A stretch of 64,000 nt of DNA, taken from NCBI RefSeq assembly GCF_003797835.1, contig NZ_RKMF01000017.1:1-64000 (forward strand), read 5' to 3'. The stretch's first letter is position 1, and every line of letters begins with the position of its first letter. The translations under genes and the position numbers were made by a program. Of this stretch, positions 1 to 7,685 are shown piece by piece. Under the pieces are notes generated by a model. That model saw only the letters and a program-made list of their open reading frames with translations. It was not told the DNA's origin and made no database searches. Source of the DNA: Kocuria soli (GTDB lineage Bacteria > Actinomycetota > Actinomycetes > Actinomycetales > Micrococcaceae).

Positions 1-24
1 TGTACTTCCCCGGCAGGTTGTGAA
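1..24 (+). repeat. left terminal inverted repeat of the IS
   Basis: Begins TGTACTTCCCCG. Its reverse complement recurs at 1071-1094 with three mismatches, all inside positions 13-16 of the repeat. Confidence 0.85.
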
Positions 25-97
25 CACGCGGGGTAGATGAAGGCCTCCGGGCAAGATGTGGGTTACCACACTCAACATCTTCACCACGGAGGCCTTC

Positions 98-1099
98 GTG
101 ACTCACGCTAACGCACCTTTGACGCCCGAGGGACGTCGTCGCCTCGCTATCCTCGTCGTGAAGCAGGGGTGGCCGTTACGCCGAGCAGCCGAACGCTTCC
201 AGTGCTCCCCGGCTACAGCGAAGCGATGGGCGGACCGGTACCGCGCTGGGGAAGCACTCACCGACCGCGGTTCACGACCACGCACGTGCCCGAACCGACT
301 GCCGCACAAGACGGAGCGCAGGATCATCGCGTTACGGTTCACCCGCCGCTGGGGTCCGCACCGAATTGCGTATCACCTGCACCTGCACCGCTCTACGGTG
401 GGGAGGGTTCTGGCCCGGTTCCGGATGCCGAAGCTGGTCAACATCGACCAGACCACCGGGCTACCGGTTCGAAAGCCGAAACCAGTGCGCTACGAAGTCG
501 CCTCACCGGGCCAGCTGGTGCACGTGGATATCAAGAAGCAAGGCCGTATTCCTGACGGCGGTGGTTGGCGGGTCCACGGTCGAGGCTCCGCCCAGGACCG
601 TGCCGCCGGCGTCGTGCGGGATAGAGCCAACCGACACGGAGCAGCGGGCTCACGTGGCTACCGGTATCTCCACCATGCGGTGGATGACCACTCGCGGGTC
701 GCATACTCCGAGCTCCTCGACGATGAACGCAAGGAGACTGCGGCGGCGTTCTGGAGAAGGGCCGAAGCGTTCTTCGCCAGCCTCGGAGTGAGCGTGACGG
801 CAGTGATGACGGACAACGGTGCCTGCTACCGTTCCCATGCCTTCGCTGAGGCACTGGGTGAGGACATCAAGCACCGATGGACGAAACCCTACAGGCCGCA
901 GACCAACGGCAAGGTTGAGCGGTTCAACCGGACGCTGGCCGCTGAATGGGCCTACGCGCAGCCCTACACCAGTGAGGCCGAACGAGAAGCCGCCTACACG
1001 CGGTGGCTCAAGCACTACAATCACCACAGACCCCACACCGGCATCGGCGGCCAAACACCCTCACAACGCGTTCACAACGTCACGGGGAAGTACAACTAG
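98..1099 (+). CDS. IS481-family DDE transposase
   Basis: Transposase of about 333 residues. The N-terminal third is a helix-turn-helix region (GWPLRRAAERF, then ATAKRWADRYRAG) that should bind the terminal repeats. The C-terminal part is an RNase H-like integrase core with first aspartate in HVDIKK, second in VMTDNGA and glutamate in KVERFNRTL. I chose GTG at 98 because GGAGG at 88-92 precedes it and the residues upstream are not typical of the family. The stop TAG at 1097-1099 lies outside the inverted repeat, in the target flank. No frameshift or missing catalytic residue is visible. Confidence 0.9.
   Translation: MTHANAPLTPEGRRRLAILVVKQGWPLRRAAERFQCSPATAKRWADRYRAGEALTDRGSRPRTCPNRLPHKTERRIIALRFTRRWGPHRIAYHLHLHRSTVGRVLARFRMPKLVNIDQTTGLPVRKPKPVRYEVASPGQLVHVDIKKQGRIPDGGGWRVHGRGSAQDRAAGVVRDRANRHGAAGSRGYRYLHHAVDDHSRVAYSELLDDERKETAAAFWRRAEAFFASLGVSVTAVMTDNGACYRSHAFAEALGEDIKHRWTKPYRPQTNGKVERFNRTLAAEWAYAQPYTSEAEREAAYTRWLKHYNHHRPHTGIGGQTPSQRVHNVTGKYN
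1071..1094 (-). repeat. right terminal inverted repeat of the IS
   Basis: Partner of 1-24. It lies inside the last codons of the transposase gene, so the coding sequence runs through the repeat and out of the element. Confidence 0.85.
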
Positions 1100-1100
1100 G
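1095..1100 (+). other. IS target-site flank ACTAGG (probable duplication copy)
   Basis: These six bases directly after the right end match NCTAGN, the six-base target duplicated by IS481. The matching left copy is outside the window, so duplication itself is inferred. The TAG inside it stops the transposase gene. Confidence 0.6.
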
Positions 1101-1122
1101 CCGCCCCTGCACCAAGACACAG

Positions 1123-1156
1123 ACGGCACCAGAACATCGACGGCACCAGAAGATCG
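1123..1156 (+). repeat. tandem 17-bp direct repeat
   Basis: Two adjacent copies of ACGGCACCAGAA(C/G)ATCG at 1123-1139 and 1140-1156 differ at one base. They sit between the IS and the dehydrogenase gene, in sequence with no recognised gene. A nearby GTGACA (1208-1213) and TTGTAT (1232-1237), 18 bases apart, could be a weak promoter for the dehydrogenase. Confidence 0.6.
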
Positions 1157-1276
1157 CGCAGTTCGAGGATCCGGCATCTCGCGGAGCACCGCAGTGAAAG
1201 CACCCACGTGACAAAATCATAAGTAACCTGATTGTATGGTCCTGGGCCCGAGGTCCGGTCTCAGGAAGGGCAGATC

Positions 1277-2473
1277 ATGAAGGCAGTCACCTGGCAGGGA
1301 AAGCGCACGGTCAGTGTCGAGGAGGTGCCGGATCCCCAGATCGTGGAACACACCGATGCGGTCGTACGCGTCACCTCCACCGCCATCTGCGGATCGGATC
1401 TCCACCTCTACGAGGTACTCAGTCCCTACATGACCCCCGGGGACGTGGTCGGGCACGAACCCATGGGAATCGTGGAAGAGGTCGGGGCGGGGGTCACACA
1501 CGTGGTGCCCGGAGATCGCGTGGTGGTCCCGTTCAACATTGCCTGCGGGCACTGCTGGATGTGTCGCCGTGGGCTGCAGTCCCAGTGTGAGACCACCCAG
1601 GTCACCGAATCCGGTTGTGGAGCGGCGCTACTGGGCTATTCCAAGCTCTACGGTCAGGTCCCGGGCGGGCAGGCTGAGTACCTCCGTGTACCTCACGCCG
1701 ACCACGGGCTGATCAAGATCGGGCACCAGCTTCCCGACGAACGGTATCTGTTCCTCAGCGACATCCTTCCGACCGCGTGGCAGGCCGTGCAGCATGCCGG
1801 GGTGGGCGAAGGTCAGTCCGTCGCGGTCGTCGGCCTCGGCCCAGTCGGTCAGTTCGCCGCTCGGATCGCCCGGCACCTGGGCGCGCGCGTGTACGGCATC
1901 GAGCCCCTGCGGGAGCGCCGGGACATGGCAGCGCGCCACGGCGTCGAGGTCATGGCTCCCGACGACGAAGCCCTGGCGACCATTCGAGAGGCCACCGAAG
2001 GTCGAGGCCCGGACGCCGTCGTTGACGCGGTCGGAATGGAGGCTCACGGCAATCCGGTGGCGGCTGGCGCCCAGCACGTTGTCGGAATTCTGCCGGACGT
2101 CTTGGGGCGCAAACTGATGTCGACGGTCGGCAGCGACCGCCTCTCCGCACTGCACACCTCGATCGACCTGGTGCGCCGCGGTGGAACCGTGTCCCTCAGC
2201 GGAGTGTACGGAGGGGCCGCCAGCCCCATGCCGCTGCTGCGGATGTTCGACAAGCAGCTGACCCTGCGCATGGGCCAGTGCAACGTCAGGTCCTGGACCG
2301 ACGACCTGCTGCCGCTGGTCGAGGACCCCGCGGATCCACTGGGCGTGCAGGACCTGGTCACCCACCGACTGCCCCTGGAACAGGCCCCGGCCGCCTACGA
2401 GATGTTCCAGAAGAAGACCGATGGCTGCATCAAGGTCGTCCTGGACCCGACCGCGACCGACCGGGCGAACTAG
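1277..2473 (+). CDS. zinc-dependent alcohol/formaldehyde dehydrogenase family protein
   Basis: Medium-chain NAD(P)-dependent dehydrogenase of 398 residues. It has a GroES-like catalytic domain first (catalytic zinc residues C38, H60 and E61 in GHEPMG), a structural zinc cluster (C90, C93, C96, C104), then a Rossmann domain with VGLGPVGQFAARIA near residue 195. The pattern resembles glutathione-dependent and dismutating formaldehyde dehydrogenases, but the substrate cannot be read from the sequence. ATG at 1277 is preferred over an upstream in-frame ATG because AGGAAGGG (1262-1269) sits just before it. It is monocistronic next to the IS. Confidence 0.85.
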   Translation: MKAVTWQGKRTVSVEEVPDPQIVEHTDAVVRVTSTAICGSDLHLYEVLSPYMTPGDVVGHEPMGIVEEVGAGVTHVVPGDRVVVPFNIACGHCWMCRRGLQSQCETTQVTESGCGAALLGYSKLYGQVPGGQAEYLRVPHADHGLIKIGHQLPDERYLFLSDILPTAWQAVQHAGVGEGQSVAVVGLGPVGQFAARIARHLGARVYGIEPLRERRDMAARHGVEVMAPDDEALATIREATEGRGPDAVVDAVGMEAHGNPVAAGAQHVVGILPDVLGRKLMSTVGSDRLSALHTSIDLVRRGGTVSLSGVYGGAASPMPLLRMFDKQLTLRMGQCNVRSWTDDLLPLVEDPADPLGVQDLVTHRLPLEQAPAAYEMFQKKTDGCIKVVLDPTATDRAN

Positions 2474-2666
2474 CCGCTCCGCCCACCGTCGCGAGGCCGT
2501 CACACGGTCGAAATCTGGTTGTCACATCCCCGGTGCTGGTGAAACACGTGGGCAACACACACCGCCCGCGCCCGAAACACCGGTCCCGTTGACTGTTTCC
2601 CACGTGGAATTCGTATCCGTAGGAGACCCGCCCCGTTGTATGGACGGGGCGTGAAGGGAGACGAGC

Positions 2667-3983
2667 GTGGACGAGATCACGCTGACAGCAGCAGACGTCT
2701 GGACGGTGGTGGCATCCGCCCTGGTCCTGTTCATGACGCCGGGCCTGGCACTGTTCTACGGCGGCATGACCCGGGCAAAAGCCGTCCTGAACATGATGCT
2801 CATGAGCTTCATCTCGATCGGTCTGGTGACCGTGGTGTGGGTCCTGTGGGCCTACTCGATGTCCGGAGGTGACGCCATCCTGGGTGGTCTGGTGGGGGAC
2901 CCCACCGCCGACTTCGGGTTGAACAACCTGATCGGTAGCGGCGACCTGCTGGGTGCGGCCTTCGGCGCCACCTTCGCGATCATCACCGTGGCACTGATCT
3001 CCGGGGCGATCGCCGACCGCGCCAAGTTCGGGGCCTGGGCGGTGTTCGTCCCGATCTGGGCAACCCTGGTGTATGCGCCCCTGGCGTTCATGGTCTGGGG
3101 CGGTGGTCTGCTGACCGAGGACGGTGCGATCGGCTCCCGCTTCGGTGAAGCCATCGACTTCGCGGGCGGGCTGGTGGTCCACATCAACGCCGGTGTGGCG
3201 GCCGTGATCCTCATCCTGATCGTGGGGGCCCGCAAGGGCTTCGGAAGTGATCCCAACCAGCGTCCGCACAACCTCCCGCTGGTCATGCTGGGTGCGGCGA
3301 TCCTGTGGTTCGGCTGGTTCGGCTTCAACGTCGGTGCCGCGTCCTCGCCGGAACAGGCGGGCCTGATCCTGGTCAACACCATGGCGGCACCCTCCGCCGC
3401 GATGCTGGGCTGGTTGCTCACGGAACGCCTGCGTGACGGTCACGCGACCTCCCTGGGCGGAGCCTCCGGCGTCGTCGCCGGGCTGGTGGCCATCACCCCG
3501 GCCTGCGCCAACGTGTCCCCGGTGTGGGCCATGGTCCTGGGTTTCGTCTCCGGCATCTGTTCGGCGATCGCTGTGGGACTCAAGTACCGGCTCAAGATGG
3601 ACGACTCCCTGGACGTCATCGGCGTTCACCTGGTCTCCGGCCTGATCGGCACGGTGGCCCTGGGGTTCATCGCGCTGCCGTCCGAGGGCACCGCGGGCCT
3701 GTTCTACGGCGGGGGCTTCGGACTGCTCGGTACGCAGGTGCTCGCCGTCGTGGTCTCCGTGCTCTACTGCGCGGTGCTCACCACTGTCATCGCCGTGGTC
3801 ATCGACAAGACCATCGGCTTCCGTATCTCGGAGGACGACGAGATCCAGGGCGTCGACGTGACCACCCACGCCGAATCCGGGTACAACCTGGCCGGTGACG
3901 CCTCGGGCTCCTTCCTGCCGCGCACCACCATGGGCGCCAGCCTGCGGGTGCCGCAGGGAGCAGCCGACGACGGCGCACGCTGA
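2667..3983 (+). CDS. amt: ammonium transporter
   Basis: Integral membrane ammonium channel of 438 residues with about eleven hydrophobic segments. The family signature FMTPGLALFYGGM is near the N terminus. The two pore histidines that line the Amt channel are visible at H172 (VVHINAG) and H321 (GVHLVSG). GTG at 2667 follows AAGGGAG at 2653-2659. The next gene encodes a PII protein, the partner that plugs Amt when nitrogen is plentiful. The 190-bp upstream region likely holds the nitrogen-responsive promoter, but I could not identify a regulator site. Confidence 0.95.
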   Translation: MDEITLTAADVWTVVASALVLFMTPGLALFYGGMTRAKAVLNMMLMSFISIGLVTVVWVLWAYSMSGGDAILGGLVGDPTADFGLNNLIGSGDLLGAAFGATFAIITVALISGAIADRAKFGAWAVFVPIWATLVYAPLAFMVWGGGLLTEDGAIGSRFGEAIDFAGGLVVHINAGVAAVILILIVGARKGFGSDPNQRPHNLPLVMLGAAILWFGWFGFNVGAASSPEQAGLILVNTMAAPSAAMLGWLLTERLRDGHATSLGGASGVVAGLVAITPACANVSPVWAMVLGFVSGICSAIAVGLKYRLKMDDSLDVIGVHLVSGLIGTVALGFIALPSEGTAGLFYGGGFGLLGTQVLAVVVSVLYCAVLTTVIAVVIDKTIGFRISEDDEIQGVDVTTHAESGYNLAGDASGSFLPRTTMGASLRVPQGAADDGAR

Positions 3984-4077
3984 GGCCCGCACCAGACCCC
4001 ACAGGTCATCACCTCCCGGGCACGGTCGGACGGACCCGGCCCCGGGCAGAGACAACGTCCTCGAGAAAGGCACAGCG

Positions 4078-4416
4078 ATGAAGCTCATCACGGCGATCAT
4101 TCGACCCGAGAAATTCCCGACGATCAAGACGGCCTTGGAGCAGTACGGCATCCAGGGGATGACCGTCCAGAACGTCCACGGTTACGGCCAGCAGCGCGGG
4201 CACACGGAGGTGTACCGAGGCGCGGAGTACACGGTCGACCTGTTGGAGAAGATCAGGATCGAGATCCTGGTCGACGACGCTCAGGAACACGACGTGGTCG
4301 GCGTGTTGGTCGCCGCGGCCAACACGGCACGGGCGGGAGACGGGAAGGTCTGGGTCATGGCCGTGGACCAGGTGGTCCGTGTCCGTACCGGTGAACGGGA
4401 CGAAACCGCCATCTGA
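4078..4416 (+). CDS. glnK: nitrogen regulatory protein PII
   Basis: Small trimeric signal protein of 112 residues, full length for the family. It senses 2-oxoglutarate and ATP/ADP and controls Amt and other nitrogen targets. The T-loop GQQRGHTEVYRGAEYTV carries Tyr51, the residue that is uridylylated in proteobacteria and adenylylated in actinobacteria. The nucleotide-binding end contains AANTARAGDGKVWV. ATG at 4078 follows GAGAAAGG. It lies 94 bp after amt on the same strand, the usual amt-glnK pair; the glnD modifying enzyme that often follows in actinobacteria is absent here. Confidence 0.95.
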   Translation: MKLITAIIRPEKFPTIKTALEQYGIQGMTVQNVHGYGQQRGHTEVYRGAEYTVDLLEKIRIEILVDDAQEHDVVGVLVAAANTARAGDGKVWVMAVDQVVRVRTGERDETAI

Positions 4417-4594
4417 ACTCCACCACGGAGTTGTCAAGATCACGGAAACCACCCGTAGGACAGCGTGCTTTGTATCTAAACTTGGGGTCATCCGGACTGT
4501 CGTCACCCCCGATGGACCAGGCCGGACCAGGTACGGGACAGGGCCCCGCACGGTGAAGATGCCGGGCCGAACACGGGAGAAACGGGTCCGGAAC

Positions 4595-5266
4595 GTGACA
4601 CACATGGCGCAACGCACGGCTCGGGTGCGCGAGAAGTACAACCGGCAGTTGCGCTTTCTGGCGGTCGGCGGGGCCTGCTTCGCCCTCACCGTCGCGCTGA
4701 ACTTCGTCTTGAAATGGACGGTGCTCAGCGACAAACCCACCACGGCCATGATCGTGGCCACCACGGTTGCAAGTGTCGTGTCTTACCTGCTCAACAAGAC
4801 CTGGACCTTCGACCAGCAGGGCAAGCACCATTCCGTCTTGGAGATGTTTCTGTTCGCGGTCGTGTGTGGGGTGGGGATTCTGCTCAACAGCGCTCCCGTG
4901 TACGTGTCCCGTTACGTCCTGGGACTGGAAGCACCGACGCACAGTTTTCTGGTCCAGGAAGTCGCCGACTTCGTCGCCGGGCCCGTGATCGGCACGGCGA
5001 TTGCCATGGTCTTTCGCTGGTGGGCCATGGATCGCTTCGTCTTTCCCAAGGTCCGGAAAGTCGTGACCGGCGTGCCTGTCGGGCAAGCCTCCGACGGACA
5101 GTCTGGGGATGCGCCTGAACGTGTGGCCACCGTGATCACCCTCAACACGGGGGAGATCCACCTTCCGGGCGGCACGGACCGAACCATGGGCGGGCCGATC
5201 ACGGAGTCCGCCATGCCTGCCACGCGGCAGTCCCGGAACGACGACGGCGAACGCCTCTCCGCCTGA
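4595..5266 (+). CDS. GtrA-like membrane protein
   Basis: Four hydrophobic segments follow a basic N terminus, starting at RFLAVGGACFALTVALNFVL and including SYLLNKTWTFDQQGKH, the loop typical of GtrA/DPMS proteins. Family members are thought to help move polyprenyl-linked sugars across the membrane for cell-wall or lipoglycan glycosylation. The C-terminal 60 residues are polar and variable. The start is uncertain: ATG 4604, GTG 4595 and ATG 4556 are all possible and none has a strong ribosome binding site. TAAACT at 4477-4482 could be a -10 box of its own promoter. Confidence 0.75.
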   Translation: MTHMAQRTARVREKYNRQLRFLAVGGACFALTVALNFVLKWTVLSDKPTTAMIVATTVASVVSYLLNKTWTFDQQGKHHSVLEMFLFAVVCGVGILLNSAPVYVSRYVLGLEAPTHSFLVQEVADFVAGPVIGTAIAMVFRWWAMDRFVFPKVRKVVTGVPVGQASDGQSGDAPERVATVITLNTGEIHLPGGTDRTMGGPITESAMPATRQSRNDDGERLSA

Positions 5267-5486
5267 GCGGCCCTGCCCGGCTGGCGTCGGTCTGCCGGGG
5301 AGCGGCGTGACCGCGGCCCCGATCTGATCGGCATCAACCCGGCACGCACTGCGGGCGTCCCGTGTCCGCCCGTGACTGAACTCGGCTTCCCGCTCCGGCC
5401 CGGTCCCCGGGACGTCACCCAGGGTTGTTAGTCTTGTGCACCGGTTACATCCGCCGCACTCCACGTACCGCAACAGCGAGGACTCC

Positions 5487-7109
5487 GTGTTCAACTCCCT
5501 CTCCGATCGCCTCACAGCCACGTTCAAGAACCTGCGGGGCAAGGGCAAGCTCAGCGAGGCGGACGTTGACGCCACGGTGCGCGAGATCCGTCGCGCGCTG
5601 CTCGATGCCGACGTCGCCGTGCCCGTGGTCCGTGAATTCACGGCCGCCGTCAAGGAACGCGCGCTGGGCGCGGAGGTCAACGAGGCCCTCAACCCTGCCC
5701 AGCAGATCGTCAAGATCGTCAACAGCCAGCTCCAGGAGATCCTGGGTGGCGAGACCCGCCGCATCAGGATGGCCAAGAACGGCCCCACGATCATCATGCT
5801 CGCAGGCCTGCAGGGCGCGGGTAAGACCACGCTGGCCGGCAAACTCGGCTACTGGCTCAAGTCCCAGGGACACCGTCCCTTGCTCGTGGCCTCCGACCTG
5901 CAACGCCCCAACGCCGTGACCCAGCTCCAGGTGGTCGGCGACCGGGCCGGTGTGCCCGTATGGGCCCCGCACCCCGGAACCACCTCCGAGTTCGACGACC
6001 CCACGGGTGACCCCGTGCAGGTGGCCCGCGACGGTGTGGCCCACGCGCGAGCCAAGCTCTTCGACGTCGTCATCGTGGACACCGCGGGTCGTTTGGGCGT
6101 GGACCAGGCCCTCATGGCCCAGGCCCGGGACATCCGCGACGCCGTGGACCCGCAGGAAGTCTTGTTCGTGATCGACGCGATGATCGGTCAGGACGCCGTG
6201 CAGACCGCCCAGGCCTTCAACGAGGGTGTGGACTTCACGGGCGTCGTACTCTCCAAGCTGGACGGCGACGCCCGTGGCGGTGCCGCGCTGTCCGTCGCCT
6301 CGGTGACCGGCAAGCCCATCATGTTCGCCTCCACGGGCGAAGGCGTGAAGGACTTCGAACAGTTCCATCCGGACCGCATGGCCAGCCGCATCCTGGACAT
6401 GGGCGACGTTCTGACCCTGATCGAACAGGCCGAGCAGAACTGGGACCGGGCAGAGGCCCAGAAGATGGCCCAGAAGTTCGCCGATCAGGAGGACTTCACG
6501 TTCGAGGACTTCCTGGCCCAGATGCAGCAGCTCAAGAAGATGGGCTCCATGAAGAAGCTGCTCGGCATGATGCCGGGCATGGCCGGGATGCGCGAGCAGA
6601 TCGAGGCCTTCGACGAGTCCTCGATCGGACGGATCGAAGCGATCATCCAGTCGATGACCCCGCATGAGCGCGTGGCCCCCAAGATCCTCAACGGGTCGCG
6701 GCGTGCCCGTATCGCCAAGGGCTCCGGGGCGACCGTCTCCGAGGTCAATCAGCTCATGGAACGCTTCATGCAGGCCCAGAAGATGATGAAGAAGATGGCC
6801 CAGGGCAAGGGAATGCCCGGAATGCCGGGGATGCCCGGCATGGGTGCCGGTGGCGGTGGCGCGGCCGGTATGCCAGGGATGGGCGGCATGCCCGCGATGC
6901 CCGGTGCCGCCGGGGCCAAGGGCAAGAGCAAGAATGCCAAGGGCAAGAAGAAGGGCTCCCGGTCCGGCAACCCCGCCAAGCGTGCGCAGGAGAACGCTGC
7001 CGCCGCGACCAGGCAGAAGGCCGCCACGGGCTCTGCCTTCGGCGCTGCCCAGGAACAGCAGCCCGACCTCAAGGACCTCCCCAAGGGATTCGAGAAGTTC
7101 CTCAAGTAG
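5487..7109 (+). CDS. ffh: signal recognition particle protein
   Basis: SRP54 GTPase of 540 residues that, with 4.5S RNA, delivers nascent membrane proteins to FtsY. An N-terminal helical bundle is followed by the GTPase domain with G1 GLQGAGKTT near residue 108, DTAGRLG near 197 and SKLDGDARGGAALS. A methionine-rich M domain follows (MKKLLGMMPGMAGM, then SRRARIAKGSG). The C-terminal tail is unusual: GMPGMPGMPGMG-type repeats, then a Lys/Gly-rich stretch ending in KGFEKFLK. GTG at 5487 follows GCGAGGA at 5476-5482. A possible -10 box TAGTCT is at 5429-5434. Confidence 0.97.
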   Translation: MFNSLSDRLTATFKNLRGKGKLSEADVDATVREIRRALLDADVAVPVVREFTAAVKERALGAEVNEALNPAQQIVKIVNSQLQEILGGETRRIRMAKNGPTIIMLAGLQGAGKTTLAGKLGYWLKSQGHRPLLVASDLQRPNAVTQLQVVGDRAGVPVWAPHPGTTSEFDDPTGDPVQVARDGVAHARAKLFDVVIVDTAGRLGVDQALMAQARDIRDAVDPQEVLFVIDAMIGQDAVQTAQAFNEGVDFTGVVLSKLDGDARGGAALSVASVTGKPIMFASTGEGVKDFEQFHPDRMASRILDMGDVLTLIEQAEQNWDRAEAQKMAQKFADQEDFTFEDFLAQMQQLKKMGSMKKLLGMMPGMAGMREQIEAFDESSIGRIEAIIQSMTPHERVAPKILNGSRRARIAKGSGATVSEVNQLMERFMQAQKMMKKMAQGKGMPGMPGMPGMGAGGGGAAGMPGMGGMPAMPGAAGAKGKSKNAKGKKKGSRSGNPAKRAQENAAAATRQKAATGSAFGAAQEQQPDLKDLPKGFEKFLK

Positions 7110-7167
7110 TAGGTTCCGTCAGGTTCGGGTCCGTGGACCCGCAACGAGGAAAGTTGGTTGACCGTCC

Positions 7168-7650
7168 ATGAGCTCTCACCTCCCCGACGACGAACTGCGC
7201 GCCTTCATCGCGACCCTGCCGACCCGGCGCCTGGCGTCGGCGGCGATCATCCGGGATGAGTCGGGGCGCGTGTTGGTCGTCGAACCCAACTACAAGGACG
7301 GGTGGACCCTGCCCGGTGGCACCACGGAAGCGGGGGAGGACCCGCGAACAGGTTGCTTCCGGGAGGTGCTCGAGGAGGTCGGCCTCCAGCTGCCGGCAGG
7401 TCGACTCCTGTTGATTGCCCACGGAGTCAACCAGGGCATGTGGGGCGATTCCGTGTCCTTCCTCTACGACGGCGGCCAGATCCCTTCCAACACCAAGATC
7501 ACGGTCCAGGAAGAGGAGTTGTTGGGCTACGCGTGGGTGGCACCGGAGGATCTGGACGGCTACGTGTCGCCCCGGGTCGCGGATCGACTGCGCACCGCGA
7601 TCGGCTGTATCGCTGATGGCACAACAGCCGAGGTCGGCCCGCTGCACTGA
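7168..7650 (+). CDS. Nudix hydrolase
   Basis: Protein of 160 residues that should hydrolyse a nucleoside diphosphate-linked compound. The complete Nudix box spans G51 to L73 with the GX5EX7REVXEEVG pattern (GTTEAGE, then REVLEEVGL). The substrate is not evident. ATG at 7168 is the only good start in frame; GAGGAAAG at 7145-7152 is somewhat distant. It lies 58 bp after ffh on the same strand and may be cotranscribed, but no functional link is implied. Confidence 0.9.
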   Translation: MSSHLPDDELRAFIATLPTRRLASAAIIRDESGRVLVVEPNYKDGWTLPGGTTEAGEDPRTGCFREVLEEVGLQLPAGRLLLIAHGVNQGMWGDSVSFLYDGGQIPSNTKITVQEEELLGYAWVAPEDLDGYVSPRVADRLRTAIGCIADGTTAEVGPLH

Positions 7651-7672
7651 GCCGTGTCACAGGACTCGCGAG

Positions 7673-7678
7673 TACGAT
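7673..7678 (+). promoter_or_regulatory. probable leaderless promoter, -10 box TACGAT
   Basis: TACGAT ends seven bases before ATG 7686. That spacing would place the transcription start at or next to the start codon. No convincing -35 box is seen. Confidence 0.45.
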
Positions 7679-7685
7679 GTCCCGC

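Larger units (their letters stand above)
1..1094 (+). mobile_element. IS481-family insertion sequence, complete
   Basis: One transposase gene is bounded by imperfect inverted repeats at 1-24 and 1071-1094 that begin TGTACTTCCCCG and match at 21 of 24 positions. Starting with TGT and carrying a single DDE transposase fits the IS481 family. The base pairs just outside the right end read ACTAGG, matching the NCTAGN target reported for IS481. The left target copy would lie before the window. The element looks intact and could be mobile. Confidence 0.85.

Noticed and set aside
2474-2666. Riboswitch or PII-linked leader before amt
   Set aside because: The gap is long enough, but I could not find a conserved aptamer core or a convincing helix set.
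2430-4151. Minus-strand open frame of about 570 codons opposite amt and glnK
   Set aside because: Antisense shadow of two certain genes; repeats of Gly/His/Asp/Arg with no recognisable fold.
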